A DNA stretch of 64,000 nt from Vibrio cyclitrophicus (lineage in GTDB: Bacteria; Pseudomonadota; Gammaproteobacteria; Enterobacterales; Vibrionaceae). The translations under genes and the position numbers were made by a program. Location of the stretch: contig NZ_AP025480.1 in assembly GCF_024347435.1 (NCBI RefSeq), forward strand, positions 620,001 through 684,000. The letters run 5' to 3'. A model generated the notes under the pieces. It had not been told where the DNA came from, ran no database searches, and worked only from the letters and a program-made list of their open reading frames with translations. Position 1 is the stretch's first letter. Each line of letters opens with the position of its first letter. Below are positions 15,766 to 26,409 of the stretch, one piece after another.

Positions 15766-16818
15766 TTAGAAGTCGTAACGTAGACCTAGAGCTAGCTCGT
15801 CTTCAGCTTGTACTTTAGTTGCGCCAAAGTTTACACCGTCAGCATTACCGAACTTGTCACCTTCAGAGATAAGGTTGAAGTTGTACGAAATGTACGTACG
15901 GAAGTTAGGCTTGAAGTAGTAAGTAGCATCGATTGCAACGTTGTCAGCAGATGTATCACCATCTGTTTCTGCGTTGTTGTACGTTAGCGTGAATGCAGTC
16001 TTATCTAGCGTGTAAGCAGTTGCGAATTCGTAACCTGTGTAGTCACCGTCTTTCTTCGCTAGTTCACCATCTGTGAACGTACCAGCAAAGTATAGCGCTT
16101 CAGTACGGAAAGAAGCTGCTAGCATGTATTCGTTTTGGTCAGCTTGGTCTGCGTAACCAGCACCTAGCTTAAAGCCAGAGTCGCCGATAGCGTAGATACC
16201 AGATAGAGAGTAGCCATCAGCGTCGTTGTCACAGTACTCACCGATGTTACAACCATTAACAACACCTTCTTGACGGTCAGCAAAACGGTAGCTTGCTTTT
16301 ACGCCTAGGTCTTGGAATTGACCTTTGTATGAAACCATGTTGTCTGAACGATCTGCTACAGCAATTTTCATTGCAGCAGAGTTACCGTGGTAAGACATGA
16401 TATCCGTGAAGTCTGTGATTACGCCTAGCGCACCGTCGTTTTTACCGTAAGTAACTTCACCGAAGTCACCGCCGATACCAGCGTATGTGTAACGGTTAGT
16501 GATGTCGCCGTCGTTGTTATCAGTAGAACCGCCGTTTTCAGCCGTTGTGAATTCGCCTTCGTAGAAACCAACACCGTATAGGCCGTCTTGGATTTCAACT
16601 TTACCTAGGAAGTTAAGACGTACACGAGTTTTGTCTTCAGCTTTGCCATCTTTTAGAGATAGACGAGCTTCCGCACGACCACCGATCTCTAGAGAAGTGC
16701 CGTTTGAGCTGTATACAGAAGTACCGTCAATACCACCAGCTTGTTTACCGTCGGCTGCTACAGCGTTAGTAGCAAGAGCTGCAGCAGATACAGCAAGCGC
16801 GATCATAGTCTTGTTCAT
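15766..16818 (-). CDS. ompU: OmpU-type outer-membrane porin
   Basis: A general trimeric porin of vibrios. The 350-residue precursor has a signal peptide (1-21, MNKTMIALAVSAAALATNAV) and acidic, glycine- and tyrosine-rich beta strands. It ends in the porin signature YDF, with C-terminal phenylalanine for the Bam machinery. It contains the OmpU features GTSLEIGGRAEARLSLKDG and an extracellular loop with two cysteines (GCNIGEYCD). In V. cholerae ompU is activated by ToxR, and the AT-rich upstream DNA is compatible with this. Its terminator, 40-55 bases after the stop, has been split by the IS, so termination is probably impaired and transcripts may run into the element antisense to the transposase. 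Confidence 0.96.
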   Translation of the reverse strand: MNKTMIALAVSAAALATNAVAADGKQAGGIDGTSVYSSNGTSLEIGGRAEARLSLKDGKAEDKTRVRLNFLGKVEIQDGLYGVGFYEGEFTTAENGGSTDNNDGDITNRYTYAGIGGDFGEVTYGKNDGALGVITDFTDIMSYHGNSAAMKIAVADRSDNMVSYKGQFQDLGVKASYRFADRQEGVVNGCNIGEYCDNDADGYSLSGIYAIGDSGFKLGAGYADQADQNEYMLAASFRTEALYFAGTFTDGELAKKDGDYTGYEFATAYTLDKTAFTLTYNNAETDGDTSADNVAIDATYYFKPNFRTYISYNFNLISEGDKFGNADGVNFGATKVQAEDELALGLRYDF

Positions 16819-17331
16819 GTTATTATTTCCTAATTACTGTCCATAGAAGTTTTATCAAGGATTTGAACCCTTTTGTGTATTGCCTGTATTAATCAAGCTT
16901 CATAACCATGATTAGAACAGAAGTCTAAAAAATGCCAGTGCAATCCATGAGTTACTTTTTACCCCTAAAGTTCCATAGCTAGTTAGTAAAATGATATCAA
17001 TAAAAATTGTGAACACTGTTTTATTATATTTAATGTTGTTTAAGTTTTTGTTTTTAATGTTTTTTTATAAAAGTGTGATCTGTATTTATTTGGTTTGTTT
17101 TTGTTTTTTTTAGGTATTTGGTCGGTGATTTATTGATGAGGAGGTTATTATTCATTTCTGTGATGTCTGTAATTTAGACCTAGATAAAGCTTTTATAACG
17201 CAAAGTGGAATAAAGGTGATTTAGCTATCAAGTTTGTTTACACTAAGCCAAATTGTTTTGTTTCTATCACCTAATAAAGATGTTGGGTGAATTTATGTTG
17301 GTCAAAGAAAGCTTTGGCATAGAGGTAAAAA
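16819..17331. other. 513-bp AT-rich divergent control region between ompU and greA
   Basis: It is markedly AT-rich with long T runs (17040-17115), the composition expected of ToxR- or H-NS-bound DNA. Reverse-strand TTAAA/TAAAA repeats fall in this part. I see no certain -35/-10 pair for ompU and no convincing greA leader terminator. Nothing longer than a few codons has a ribosome binding site apart from greA itself (GAGG before 17332). Confidence 0.5.
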
Positions 17332-17805
17332 ATGGAAAAGGTTCCAATGACAGTACGTGGCGCTCAGCAGCTACGTGACGAATTAGATCGCCTACTTAAG
17401 CTACGCCCTGTTATCTCAGCAGCTATTGGTGAAGCACGTGAACTAGGTGACTTGAAAGAGAATGCTGAATACCACGCAGCTCGTGAAGAGCAGGGTATCT
17501 GTGAAGCTCAAATTCGAGATATCGAATACAAATTATCACTGGCTCAGATCATCGATGTAACCCAGATGGATAACACAGGTAAGATCATCTTTGGTACGAC
17601 AGTGACTTTGGTTGATGTGGATACTGATGATGAATTCCGTTACCAAATTGTTTCTGAAGATGAAGCCGATATCAAAACCGGTCGTATTTCAGTTAAATCA
17701 CCTATTGCTCGCGGTTTGATCGGTAAGATGGAAGGTGACGAAGTTCATATTTCTACCCCTGGCGGTGATAAAGACTTCGAAATCGACAAAGTAGAATACA
17801 TCTAA
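17332..17805 (+). CDS. greA: transcription elongation factor GreA
   Basis: Rescues backtracked RNA polymerase by stimulating cleavage of the 3' RNA end in the secondary channel. The product is 157 residues: an N-terminal antiparallel coiled coil (1-75) whose tip has the acidic pair in [18 protein letters not shown], and a C-terminal FKBP-like domain ending [20 protein letters not shown]. Ribosome binding site GAGG lies 7 bases before ATG. It is monocistronic, with a terminator shared with convergent yhbY. Confidence 0.97.
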   Translation: MEKVPMTVRGAQQLRDELDRLLKLRPVISAAIGEARELGDLKENAEYHAAREEQGICEAQIRDIEYKLSLAQIIDVTQMDNTGKIIFGTTVTLVDVDTDDEFRYQIVSEDEADIKTGRISVKSPIARGLIGKMEGDEVHISTPGGDKDFEIDKVEYI

Positions 17806-17831
17806 TTGAATTTGCTTTGTTTCTGATAAGT

Positions 17832-17858
17832 AAAAAGGTCGCTTAATGCGACCTTTTT
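17832..17858. terminator. bidirectional terminator between greA and yhbY
   Basis: Perfect 11-bp stem AAAAAGGTCGC/GCGACCTTTTT with a 5-nt loop. Confidence 0.9.
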
Positions 17859-17939
17859 CGTTTCTCACGCTACACTAAAAGATAAGCACTATGGCTTTCT
17901 TATTGCGTTATTGCGGAGCTAGCTTGAAGTCAAACTAGC

Positions 17940-18236
17940 TTATTTGCGTGGAATCTCGATTTTACGTGCTTCTGACTGACGGAACAGTACAAGAACTTTA
18001 CCGATAGTTTGTACTTTTTCAGCTTTAGATTCACGTACAATTGCATCGATAATCAGTTGCTTAGTCTCACGGTCTTCTGATGCAACTTTAATCTTGATCA
18101 GTTCGTGGTGGTCTAGAGCTAATTCGATTTCCGCTAGAACAGCTTCAGTAAGTCCATTTGCGCCCATTAGCACTACAGGTTTTAAACTGTGAGCTAGGCC
18201 CTTTAGATGCTGCTTTTGTTTGGTACTTAGGTTCAT
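17940..18236 (-). CDS. yhbY: ribosome assembly RNA-binding protein YhbY (CRM domain)
   Basis: A 98-residue single CRM-domain protein that binds pre-50S ribosomal particles. It begins MNLSTKQKQHLKGLAHSLKPVVLMGANGLTEAV and has the glycine-containing RNA-binding loop (MGANGLT, about 29-35) of the family. It is divergent from rlmE, another 50S maturation gene, with 114 bases between the starts, the same pairing as in E. coli. Confidence 0.95.
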   Translation of the reverse strand: MNLSTKQKQHLKGLAHSLKPVVLMGANGLTEAVLAEIELALDHHELIKIKVASEDRETKQLIIDAIVRESKAEKVQTIGKVLVLFRQSEARKIEIPRK

Positions 18237-18350
18237 TACGCGGCCAATTTTATTTAGTATTAGGGTTGAAAAAACCTATTTTAACGCCATCTAAAGCTGA
18301 AGACTATAATTTATTCAGCAATTAGTACTTTCCTCCAATTTAGGTATCCA

Positions 18351-18980
18351 ATGAGCAAACAGAAACACTCGGCCAGTTCAGGTCGTTGGTTGAAGGAACA
18401 CTTCGACGACAAGTACGCAAACGAAGCAAGAAAGAAAGGTTATCGTTCACGTGCTTATTTCAAAATGGAAGAGATTCAATCTAAAGATAAATTGCTGTCT
18501 CCTGGGATGACCATTGTGGATCTGGGCGCAGCGCCTGGCGGTTGGTCTCAATATGCTGCTAAGATTATTGGCGACAACGGACAAATCATCGCGTGTGACT
18601 TGTTACCAATGGACCCGATTGCCGGAGTTAGCTTTTTACAAGGTGATTTCCGGGAAGAAGCTGTTCTAGATGCCTTATTGGAACGTATACAACCCAACAT
18701 GGTTGATGTGGTGATGTCTGATATGGCACCTAATATAGCAGGCAATAATTCTGTAGATCAGCCAAGAGCTATGTATTTAGTTGAATTAGCTTTGGATATG
18801 TGTCGACAAGTTCTAGCTACCAATGGTAGTTTTGTTGTAAAAGTATTCCAAGGCGAAGGCTTTGACCAATATGTTAAGGACGTCCGTGAGATGTTTAAAA
18901 CAGTCAAAGTTAGAAAACCCGACTCTTCTCGAGCTCGATCTCGTGAAGTGTTCATCGTAGCCACTGGTTACAAAGGTTAA
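18351..18980 (+). CDS. rlmE: 23S rRNA 2'-O-methyltransferase (Um2552) RlmE/FtsJ
   Basis: Methylates U2552 in the A-loop of 23S rRNA late in 50S assembly. The 209-residue Rossmann-fold enzyme has the SAM-binding loop [12 protein letters not shown] (56-67) and the K-D-K-E catalytic set at K38, D124 (MSDMAPN), K164 ([10 protein letters not shown]) and E199. It lies about 100 bases upstream of ftsH, in the usual rlmE-ftsH order. Confidence 0.97.
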   Translation: MSKQKHSASSGRWLKEHFDDKYANEARKKGYRSRAYFKMEEIQSKDKLLSPGMTIVDLGAAPGGWSQYAAKIIGDNGQIIACDLLPMDPIAGVSFLQGDFREEAVLDALLERIQPNMVDVVMSDMAPNIAGNNSVDQPRAMYLVELALDMCRQVLATNGSFVVKVFQGEGFDQYVKDVREMFKTVKVRKPDSSRARSREVFIVATGYKG

Positions 18981-19078
18981 CGATTCTCTTCCAAGAGTGA
19001 GAGTTAACAACATGGCTACAGGTTACAAACTGTAGTACCCTACCTTTAATTACAATTAGTTATCGAGAGGCTTACACC

Positions 19079-21052
19079 TTGAGTGACATGGCAAAAAATT
19101 TAATTCTGTGGCTTGTTATCGCGGTAGTGTTGATGTCGGTATTCCAGAGCTTCGGCCCTGGGGAAAGCAACGGCAGAGCAGTAGATTACACCACGTTTGT
19201 ACAGGAAGTTGGCCAAGGCCAGATTCAAGACGCACAGTTCAATAACAGCGAAATTACCTTCACACGTCGTGGCGGTGGTTCTAAGTATGTAACTTACATG
19301 CCTGTTTATGATCAAAAGCTACTTGATGACTTAATTAATCAAAACGTAAAAGTTCAGGGTACACCACCTGAAGAGCAGAGCTTACTCGGCACTATCTTCA
19401 TCTCTTGGTTCCCTATGATCTTACTAATTGGTGTGTGGATTTTCTTCATGCGTCAAATGCAAGGCGGTGGCGGCGGTAAAGGCGCTATGTCTTTTGGTAA
19501 GAGCAAAGCTCGTATGATGAGCGAAGAACAAATTAAAACGATGTTTGCGGATGTTGCTGGTTGTGACGAAGCAAAAGAAGACGTTAAAGAGCTGGTTGAT
19601 TACCTTCGCGACCCTAGTCGTTTCCAAAAGCTAGGTGGTAAGATTCCTACTGGTATCCTGTTGGTTGGTCCTCCTGGTACTGGTAAAACGTTGCTTGCAA
19701 AAGCAATTGCTGGTGAAGCGAAAGTACCGTTCTTTACTATCTCAGGTTCTGATTTCGTTGAAATGTTTGTTGGTGTTGGTGCATCTCGTGTGCGTGACAT
19801 GTTCGAGCAAGCGAAAAAAGCAGCACCTTGTATCATCTTTATCGATGAAATCGATGCTGTAGGTCGTCAACGTGGTGCTGGTGTTGGTGGTGGTCACGAT
19901 GAACGTGAACAAACACTTAACCAAATGCTGGTTGAGATGGATGGTTTCGAAGGTAACGAAGGTGTTATCGTTATCGCTGCAACTAACCGTCCAGACGTAC
20001 TAGACCCTGCATTACTTCGTCCTGGTCGTTTTGACCGCCAAGTTGTGGTTGGTCTGCCTGATGTACGTGGTCGTGAACAGATTCTTAAAGTACACATGCG
20101 TAAAGTTCCACTGTCGGGTGATGTTGAACCATCTCTGATTGCTCGTGGTACTCCAGGCTTCTCTGGTGCAGATCTTGCAAACCTTGTGAACGAAGCGGCG
20201 CTGTTTGCTGCTCGTGGTAACAAGCGAAATGTTTCGATGGTCGAGTTTGAACTTGCGAAAGACAAAATCATGATGGGTGCTGAGCGCCGTTCGATGGTGA
20301 TGTCTGAAGAAGTGAAAGAGTCAACGGCTTACCACGAAGCGGGTCACGCAATTGTTGGTCGTTTGGTACCAGAACACGATCCAGTGTACAAGGTTTCAAT
20401 CATTCCACGTGGTCGCGCGCTTGGTGTAACTATGTACCTACCTGAGCAAGACCGCGTAAGTATGTCTCGCCAACATCTAGAATCAATGATCTCTAGCTTG
20501 TACGGTGGTCGTCTTGCTGAAGAACTTATCTACGGTAAAGACAAAGTTTCGACTGGTGCGTCTAACGATATCGAACGTGCAACTGATATTGCTCGTAAGA
20601 TGGTCACGCAGTGGGGCTTCTCTGAAAAACTGGGCCCTCTTTTATATGCTGAAGAAGAAGGCGAAGTTTTCCTAGGTCGTGGCATGAGCCAAGCGAAACA
20701 TGTTTCTGACGATACAACTAAGTTGATCGATGAAGAAATTCGTATCTTAATCGACCGCAACTACGCTCGTGCGAAGCAAATTCTCGAAGAGAACATGGAT
20801 ATCATGCACTCGATGAAAGATGCACTAATGAAGTTTGAAACGATTGATGCTGGTCAGATTGATGACCTGATGGAACGTAAAGACGACATTCGCGAGCCTG
20901 CTGGTTGGGGTGACCAGGCGAAAGCAGAACCTGCAAAGGAAGAAGCTAAACCTGAAGCGAAATCAGAAGAAGCAGCCGAACCAAAAGCTGAAGAATCGAA
21001 AGTTGAAGAAGTTAAATCTGAATCAGATGATGCTCAAAACAAAGATTCTTAA
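19079..21052 (+). CDS. ftsH: ATP-dependent membrane zinc metalloprotease FtsH
   Basis: A hexameric inner-membrane protease that degrades misassembled membrane proteins and regulators such as LpxC and sigma-32. The 657 residues hold two N-terminal helices (about 8-24 and 103-124), an AAA+ module (Walker A GPPGTGKT 197-204, Walker B IIFIDEID, second region of homology [17 protein letters not shown]) and the protease motif HEAGH (419-423). The C-terminus is an acidic, lysine/alanine-rich low-complexity tail. The start is taken as TTG 19079 because GAGAGG lies 8 bases upstream; the ATG at 19088 would be 17 bases from it. Confidence 0.96.
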   Translation: MSDMAKNLILWLVIAVVLMSVFQSFGPGESNGRAVDYTTFVQEVGQGQIQDAQFNNSEITFTRRGGGSKYVTYMPVYDQKLLDDLINQNVKVQGTPPEEQSLLGTIFISWFPMILLIGVWIFFMRQMQGGGGGKGAMSFGKSKARMMSEEQIKTMFADVAGCDEAKEDVKELVDYLRDPSRFQKLGGKIPTGILLVGPPGTGKTLLAKAIAGEAKVPFFTISGSDFVEMFVGVGASRVRDMFEQAKKAAPCIIFIDEIDAVGRQRGAGVGGGHDEREQTLNQMLVEMDGFEGNEGVIVIAATNRPDVLDPALLRPGRFDRQVVVGLPDVRGREQILKVHMRKVPLSGDVEPSLIARGTPGFSGADLANLVNEAALFAARGNKRNVSMVEFELAKDKIMMGAERRSMVMSEEVKESTAYHEAGHAIVGRLVPEHDPVYKVSIIPRGRALGVTMYLPEQDRVSMSRQHLESMISSLYGGRLAEELIYGKDKVSTGASNDIERATDIARKMVTQWGFSEKLGPLLYAEEEGEVFLGRGMSQAKHVSDDTTKLIDEEIRILIDRNYARAKQILEENMDIMHSMKDALMKFETIDAGQIDDLMERKDDIREPAGWGDQAKAEPAKEEAKPEAKSEEAAEPKAEESKVEEVKSESDDAQNKDS

Positions 21053-21070
21053 TCGCTAAGCTTTAAATTA

Positions 21071-21096
21071 AAACCCTGAGTACGCTCAGGGTTTTT
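21071..21096 (+). terminator. intrinsic terminator of ftsH
   Basis: Perfect 10-bp stem AAACCCTGAG/CTCAGGGTTT with loop TACG, followed by T residues. It separates ftsH from folP, so folP expression needs read-through or its own promoter. Confidence 0.88.
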
Positions 21097-21140
21097 CTGT
21101 TTCTAGCCCAAGATGTTTTTACCTTTAAGACCAGCCTTCC

Positions 21141-21971
21141 ATGATATTAAAAGCACACAATAAAACGCTCGTTTTAGACCGCCCACATGTAATGGGTATT
21201 CTCAATGTCACGCCTGACTCTTTCTCTGATGGTGGTAAATTTAGTTCATTAGACAATGCTTTGTTACAAGCTGAACGAATGATTCAAGCTGGTGTTAGCA
21301 TCATTGACATTGGTGGTGAGTCGACTCGTCCTGGCGCTCCTGAGGTTGCCTTAGAAGAAGAATTATCTCGAGTTATTCCTGCTATTAAAGCTATTCGAGC
21401 TAGATTTGATGTCTGGATTTCTATCGATACCAGTAAAGCTGAAGTGATGCGTCAAGCGGTTGAAGCTGGTGCTGATTTGATCAATGATGTGCGAGCTTTA
21501 CAAGAGCCCGGTGCTTTAGAAGCTGCCGCTGATGCGAAGGTTCCGGTTTGCCTGATGCACATGAAAGGTCAGCCAAGAACTATGCAAGCGAATCCTAGTT
21601 ACGACGATGTTCTAACGGATGTAGAAGCTTTCTTACAAGAAAGGGTTGAAGCTTGTGAGGCTGTAGGGATATCAAAAGAGCAGTTGATTCTGGATCCCGG
21701 TTTTGGTTTTGGTAAAACCATTGAGCATAATTACCGCCTATTAGCGCACCTTGAAAAATTTCACACGCTTGGGTTACCTGTCTTGGCGGGGATGTCGAGA
21801 AAATCGATGATTTTTAAGCTATTAGACAAAGCTCCTGCGGACTGCATGGTCGCCAGTGTTACTTGTGCGACCATTGCAGCAATGAAAGGTGCACAAATTA
21901 TTCGTGTTCATGACGTCGAAGATACGTTGGAAGCGATGAAGATAATCGAAGTGATGAATAACAATCACTAA
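21141..21971 (+). CDS. folP: dihydropteroate synthase
   Basis: Condenses p-aminobenzoate with dihydropterin pyrophosphate in folate synthesis; the sulfonamide target. The 276-residue TIM barrel shows both signatures: MGILNVTPDSFSDGGKF near the N-terminus and DIGGESTRPGA. Also visible are the pterin-site segments ISIDTSKAEVMRQAVEAG and LDPGFGFGKTIEHN. It lies 21 bases upstream of glmM and is probably co-transcribed with it. Confidence 0.97.
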   Translation: MILKAHNKTLVLDRPHVMGILNVTPDSFSDGGKFSSLDNALLQAERMIQAGVSIIDIGGESTRPGAPEVALEEELSRVIPAIKAIRARFDVWISIDTSKAEVMRQAVEAGADLINDVRALQEPGALEAAADAKVPVCLMHMKGQPRTMQANPSYDDVLTDVEAFLQERVEACEAVGISKEQLILDPGFGFGKTIEHNYRLLAHLEKFHTLGLPVLAGMSRKSMIFKLLDKAPADCMVASVTCATIAAMKGAQIIRVHDVEDTLEAMKIIEVMNNNH

Positions 21972-21992
21972 TCATAATTAAGGAAAATCAAC

Positions 21993-23333
21993 ATGTCTGA
22001 TAAAAGACGTTACTTCGGCACTGATGGTGTGCGTGGCAAAGTAGGCCAGTACCCGATTACACCTGATTTTGTTCTGAAGCTTGGCTGGGCTGCGGGTCGT
22101 GTTCTTGCTAAACAAGGCACAAAGAAAGTGATTATCGGTAAAGATACTCGCATCTCTGGCTACATGCTTGAGTCTGCTTTAGAAGCTGGCTTAGCTGCTG
22201 CGGGTCTTCAGGCTACGTTTACGGGGCCAATGCCGACACCGGCTGTTGCTTATCTAACGCAAACTTTCCGTGCTGAGGCGGGGATTGTTATCTCTGCATC
22301 GCATAATCCTTACTACGATAATGGCATCAAGTTTTTCTCTTCAGAGGGGACTAAATTGCCAGACGATATCGAGCTAGCGATTGAAGCGGAACTGGATAAA
22401 GACATCGAATGTGTTGATTCATTTGAACTTGGTAAGGCGGTACGTTTAAACGATGCGGCTGGCCGTTATATTGAGTTTTGTAAAAGCACGTTCCCAAATC
22501 AGATGACGCTTGCAGGAATGAAGATTGTTGTTGATTGTGCCCATGGTGCGACTTACCACATTGCTCCCGCTGTATTCAGAGAGCTAGGAGCTGAAGTTAT
22601 TGCGATTGGTGTTGAGCCAAATGGTACTAACATCAACCACGAAGTAGGCGCAACGGATGTACGTGCTCTGCAAGCGAAAGTGCTTGCAGAAAATGCAGCA
22701 TTAGGCCTTGGTTTTGATGGTGATGGTGATCGTATCATCATGGTTGATGAGCTAGGGAACAAGGTTGATGGCGACCAGATCGCTTACATCATTGCTCGTG
22801 ATGCACTGCGTCGTGGTGAATTGAAAGGTGGCGTAGTTGGTACACTAATGACGAACCTTGGTATGGAAAGCGGCCTTAAGCAGTTAGGTATTCCGTTTGT
22901 TCGCGCTGCTGTTGGTGACCGTTACGTAATGGAGCAACTTCTTGCTAAAGGCTGGAAGATCGGTGCAGAAAATTCGGGTCACGTTATCCTATTAGACAAA
23001 GTAACGACGGGCGATGCTATTGTTGCTGCTCTGCAAGTTCTGGCTTCGGTAGTCGATAGTGAAATGACATTGAATGAACTTTCTCAAGGTATGACGTTAT
23101 ACCCTCAAGTCCTAGAAAATGTTCGCTTCAGCGGAGATTCAAACCCACTAGAAGCAGAGGCGGTTAAAGCGACTGTGGTTGAAGTGGAAGCGGAACTTGG
23201 CGAGAAAGGCCGTGTGCTATTACGTAAATCTGGCACAGAGCCACTATTGCGCGTAATGGTAGAAGGCGAAGACGCTGAGTTAGTTCAATCTTCGGCACTT
23301 AAAATTGCTGATGCAGTAAAAGCAAACTGCTAA
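21993..23333 (+). CDS. glmM: phosphoglucosamine mutase
   Basis: Interconverts glucosamine-6-phosphate and glucosamine-1-phosphate on the way to UDP-GlcNAc. The 446 residues carry the phosphoserine loop ISASHNP (active serine S103), the Mg2+ loop GFDGDGDR and the phosphate-binding loop [15 protein letters not shown] near the C-terminus. Ribosome binding site AAGGA precedes ATG. Order ftsH-folP-glmM-secG is the standard gammaproteobacterial arrangement. Confidence 0.97.
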   Translation: MSDKRRYFGTDGVRGKVGQYPITPDFVLKLGWAAGRVLAKQGTKKVIIGKDTRISGYMLESALEAGLAAAGLQATFTGPMPTPAVAYLTQTFRAEAGIVISASHNPYYDNGIKFFSSEGTKLPDDIELAIEAELDKDIECVDSFELGKAVRLNDAAGRYIEFCKSTFPNQMTLAGMKIVVDCAHGATYHIAPAVFRELGAEVIAIGVEPNGTNINHEVGATDVRALQAKVLAENAALGLGFDGDGDRIIMVDELGNKVDGDQIAYIIARDALRRGELKGGVVGTLMTNLGMESGLKQLGIPFVRAAVGDRYVMEQLLAKGWKIGAENSGHVILLDKVTTGDAIVAALQVLASVVDSEMTLNELSQGMTLYPQVLENVRFSGDSNPLEAEAVKATVVEVEAELGEKGRVLLRKSGTEPLLRVMVEGEDAELVQSSALKIADAVKANC

Positions 23334-23398
23334 TTTAGTCTTTATTTAGCAGGTGCAATGATATGTACCTGTTATTAGGATTGGTTGAGTTACAGAAC

Positions 23399-23447
23399 GG
23401 TCAAAAGAGGCGAAAATGAGTTTTGTGTCGCTTTTGACCTTTTTTTG
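23399..23447 (+). terminator. terminator after glmM
   Basis: Stem GGTCAAAAG/CTTTTGACC (23399-23407 with 23431-23439), a 23-nt loop with further internal pairing (GCGA/TCGC), then eight T. Confidence 0.8.
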
Positions 23448-23610
23448 ACCACTCACTTGGTAAAGGCTTATTTTTTAGCAAATTCTCCTTGTCAGCCATC
23501 GCCTCATTCGCTAGTATTGCTCGGCCTTCAGTTAGGAGGTCGCTAGCCTTGTTCTTAAAAATAGTTTTTTGAACGGCGCTGGCTCAACAATTAGGAACAT
23601 AGGTGGAAAA

Positions 23611-23943
23611 ATGTTTACAGTTCTACTTGTGATTTACCTGTTGGCAGCGCTTGGTGTAATTGGCCTAGTGTTGATTCAACAAGGTAAAGGCGCAGATATG
23701 GGAGCCTCTTTCGGTGCTGGCGCTTCAAACACTGTGTTTGGTGCTGGTGGCTCAGGAAATTTCCTTACCCGAATGACTGCAGTTTTTGCAACTACATTTT
23801 TTATCCTTAGCTTAGTGCTTGGTAATATGTCTACACATAAGACTGAGTCACAATGGATTGACCCGACTCAAGGTCAGGTAATTCAGCAAGCTGATGATGC
23901 AGCGAGTGAAATTCCGGCGCAAGGCGACGAAATTCCACAATAA
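23611..23943 (+). CDS. secG: preprotein translocase subunit SecG
   Basis: A small component of the SecYEG channel. The 110 residues have two membrane helices (about 2-21 and 55-73) separated by the Gly/Ser/Ala-rich cytoplasmic loop [19 protein letters not shown], and an acidic C-terminus. ATG 23611 follows AGGTGG and gives the usual [11 protein letters not shown] start; the upstream in-frame start at 23569 is not supported. tRNA-Leu begins 16 bases after the stop, as in the enteric secG-leuU unit. Confidence 0.95.
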   Translation: MFTVLLVIYLLAALGVIGLVLIQQGKGADMGASFGAGASNTVFGAGGSGNFLTRMTAVFATTFFILSLVLGNMSTHKTESQWIDPTQGQVIQQADDAASEIPAQGDEIPQ

Positions 23944-23959
23944 GCTGTAAAGATTTGAT

Positions 23960-24044
23960 GCCGAGATGGTGAAATTGGTAGACACGCTAGCATGAGGTGC
24001 TAGTGCCTTAGGGTGTGAGGGTTCGAGTCCCTCTCTCGGCACCA
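23960..24044 (+). tRNA. tRNA-Leu (anticodon GAG)
   Basis: 85-nt class-II tRNA with encoded CCA. Acceptor stem GCCGAGA pairs with TCTCGGC. The anticodon arm CTAGC-ATGAGGT-GCTAG puts GAG at 34-36. It has a long variable arm and the T-loop GGTTCGAGTCC. It is cotranscribed with secG. Confidence 0.96.
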
Positions 24045-24055
24045 TGTTTACAAAC

Positions 24056-24083
24056 TTGTAAAACATCTTGTTGGGCGTATAAT
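24056..24083 (+). promoter_or_regulatory. promoter for tRNA-fMet and the rimP-nusA-infB operon
   Basis: -35 TTGTAA (24056-24061), 16-bp spacer, -10 TATAAT (24078-24083). The GC-rich discriminator GCTCGC is typical of growth-rate and stringently controlled stable-RNA promoters. It lies between the two tRNA genes. Confidence 0.75.
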
Positions 24084-24097
24084 GCTCGCAAGTCGGA

Positions 24098-24174
<77 letters not shown>

Positions 24175-24290
24175 ATTTCAATGCTATTATATAGCTTGTA
24201 TTGGTAGCAAGTTTGCACAGTGTGAACCTCACTGTGAGTTAAGTGTGATATCAAATATGATGGCACTTAACATATAAGGGTCCAGCAACA

Positions 24291-24316
24291 AAAACCCCGG
24301 CTTATACGGGGTTTTT
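24291..24316 (+). terminator. first terminator between tRNA-fMet and rimP
   Basis: Stem AAAACCCCG/CGGGGTTTT with a 7-nt loop, followed by further T. Confidence 0.85.
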
Positions 24317-24371
24317 TGTTATCTAAGCATTTGTAAATGCGTTTAGATAATGTTTGCTTGGAATTTAAATT

Positions 24372-24391
24372 GGGCTTTGAGCCCTTTTTTT
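24372..24391 (+). terminator. second terminator/attenuator immediately before rimP
   Basis: Short strong stem GGGCT/AGCCC with loop TTG and seven T, ending 17 bases before the rimP ATG. With the first hairpin it forms a tandem barrier that transcripts must pass to reach rimP-nusA-infB. Confidence 0.78.
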
Positions 24392-24408
24392 GTTTCTGGA
24401 GTGGTTAA

Positions 24409-24864
24409 ATGACTGGTTTAGAAAGACAACTTACTGAAATGCTTGACGCTCCAGTAGCAGCATCGGGTTATGAGTTAGTTGGATTAGAATTTATTCGTGC
24501 TGGTGAGCACTCAACGCTACGTATTTACATCGATTCACCAAATGGTATCAATGTAGATGATTGCGCTGAAGTTAGTCACCAAGTAAGTGCCGTAATGGAC
24601 GTTGAAGATCCAATTTCAGTGGCTTATAACCTTGAAGTGTCTTCACCAGGTTTAGAGAGACCACTGTTCAAAGCAGAGCATTACCAACAATTTATTGGTC
24701 ACGAGGTAAGCATCGTTTTGAAAATGGCTGTCGGCAACCGTCGTAAATGGAAAGGTGATATCCAATCTATCGAAGGCGAGACAGTAAAAGTATTGGTTGA
24801 AGGACAAGAAGAAGAATTCGTCCTTAGCAATATTGCGAAAGCTAACCTGATCCCTAAATTTTAG
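24409..24864 (+). CDS. rimP: ribosome maturation factor RimP
   Basis: Needed for 30S subunit maturation. The 151 residues have an N-terminal alpha/beta domain ([37 protein letters not shown]) with the family block [11 protein letters not shown], and a C-terminal SH3-like domain ending AKANLIPKF. Ribosome binding site CTGGAG precedes ATG. First gene of the rimP-nusA-infB operon, 35 bases from nusA. Confidence 0.97.
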   Translation: MTGLERQLTEMLDAPVAASGYELVGLEFIRAGEHSTLRIYIDSPNGINVDDCAEVSHQVSAVMDVEDPISVAYNLEVSSPGLERPLFKAEHYQQFIGHEVSIVLKMAVGNRRKWKGDIQSIEGETVKVLVEGQEEEFVLSNIAKANLIPKF

Positions 24865-24899
24865 TTCTCCTAGAGAGAAGAGCTTAAGAGGCTAGATTA

Positions 24900-26387
24900 A
24901 TGAACAAAGAAATTTTGGCGGTAGTAGAAGCTGTTTCTAATGAGAAAGCAGTTCCTCGTGAGCGTATTTTTGAAGCGCTTGAAATCGCGCTTGCAACGGC
25001 AACAAAAAAGAAAAGCGAATTAGAAATCGAAGTTCGTGTTGAAATCGACCGTAAAACGGGTGATTTCGAAACTTTCCGTCGTTGGGAAGCTGTTGAGGAA
25101 GTTGAATTCCCAACAAAAGAAATCTCTATTGAAGCTGCAAAGTACGATGACCCAGAGATCGAACTTGGCGGTTTCATTGAAGATGATATCGAATCAGTAA
25201 CGTTTGACCGTATTACGACTCAAACGGCTAAGCAAGTTATCGTACAGAAAGTACGTGAAGCTGAACGCGCTCAAATCGTTGAACAGTTTATTGATAACGA
25301 AGGCGAGCTAGTAACTGGTGCAGTTAAGAAAGTTAACCGTGATACCGTTATTCTAGACCTAGGTAACAACGCTGAAGCGGTAATCCTTCGTGATGACCAA
25401 CTTCCTCGTGAAAACTTCCGTCCAGGTGACCGTGTTCGTGGTCTTCTTTACGCAGTTAAACCAGAAGCTCGTGGTTTCCAGCTTTTTGTTACTCGTTCGA
25501 AGCCAGAAATGCTAGCTGAGTTATTCCGTGTTGAAGTGCCTGAGATTGGTGAAGAGCTAATTGAACTTAAAGGTGCTGCACGTGACGCTGGTTCTCGTGC
25601 TAAAATCGCTGTGAAAACAAACGACAAACGTATCGATCCTGTTGGTGCGTGTGTTGGTATGCGTGGTGCTCGTGTACAAGCTGTTTCTAACGATCTTGGC
25701 GGTGAGCGTATCGATATCGTTCTTTGGGACGATAACCCGGCTCAATTCGTAATCAACGCTATGGCTCCTGCTGACGTTGCATCTATCATCGTTGATGAAG
25801 ATGCACACTCTATGGATATCGCTGTTGAAGCGGATAACCTAGCACAAGCGATTGGACGTAGTGGTCAAAACGTACGTCTAGCTTCTCAACTAACTGGTTG
25901 GGAACTGAACGTGATGACTGTTGCTGATCTCGAGAAGAAGCACCAAGAAGAAGCTGTTGCTTCTATTGAAAACTTCATGAAGCACCTAGACATCGAAGAA
26001 GACTTTGCTCAAATGCTTGTTGAAGAAGGCTTCTCTACGCTTGAAGAAGTAGCATACGTTCCTGTGAACGAGCTTCTTGAAGTAGACGGTCTAGACGAAG
26101 GTATCGTTGAAGAACTACGTAACCGCGCAAAAGACGCACTGACTACTCTAGCGCTAGCGAAAGAAGAAACTTTCGACGGTGTTGAGCCTGCTGAAGACTT
26201 ACTTGCACTTGAAGGTCTTGAGCGTGAAATGGCTTACAAGCTAGCAGCAAAAGGCGTTGCGACATTGGAAGACCTAGCTGACCAAGGCGTTGATGAACTA
26301 GAAGGCATCGAAGACCTAACTGCAGAGCGTGCAGGCGAGCTAATTATGGCTGCGCGTAACATCTGTTGGTTCGGCGACGAAGAATAA
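24900..26387 (+). CDS. nusA: transcription termination/antitermination factor NusA
   Basis: Binds RNA polymerase near the RNA exit channel and controls pausing, termination and antitermination. The 495 residues comprise an N-terminal polymerase-binding domain (1-130), an S1 domain (about 135-200), two KH domains (about 200-345, with [29 protein letters not shown]) and two C-terminal acidic repeats as in enteric NusA. E. coli NusA regulates its own operon, and the tandem terminators upstream of rimP are a candidate site. Confidence 0.97.
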   Translation: MNKEILAVVEAVSNEKAVPRERIFEALEIALATATKKKSELEIEVRVEIDRKTGDFETFRRWEAVEEVEFPTKEISIEAAKYDDPEIELGGFIEDDIESVTFDRITTQTAKQVIVQKVREAERAQIVEQFIDNEGELVTGAVKKVNRDTVILDLGNNAEAVILRDDQLPRENFRPGDRVRGLLYAVKPEARGFQLFVTRSKPEMLAELFRVEVPEIGEELIELKGAARDAGSRAKIAVKTNDKRIDPVGACVGMRGARVQAVSNDLGGERIDIVLWDDNPAQFVINAMAPADVASIIVDEDAHSMDIAVEADNLAQAIGRSGQNVRLASQLTGWELNVMTVADLEKKHQEEAVASIENFMKHLDIEEDFAQMLVEEGFSTLEEVAYVPVNELLEVDGLDEGIVEELRNRAKDALTTLALAKEETFDGVEPAEDLLALEGLEREMAYKLAAKGVATLEDLADQGVDELEGIEDLTAERAGELIMAARNICWFGDEE

Positions 26388-26409
26388 TTCAGCAAGGAGA
26401 GAAAGCGGT

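Noticed and set aside
16819..17331. specific ToxR boxes and a sigma-E promoter (GGAACTT-like) for ompU
   Set aside because: AT-rich repeats fit ToxR loosely, but no spaced direct repeat is distinctive, and the sigma-E -10 part does not match.
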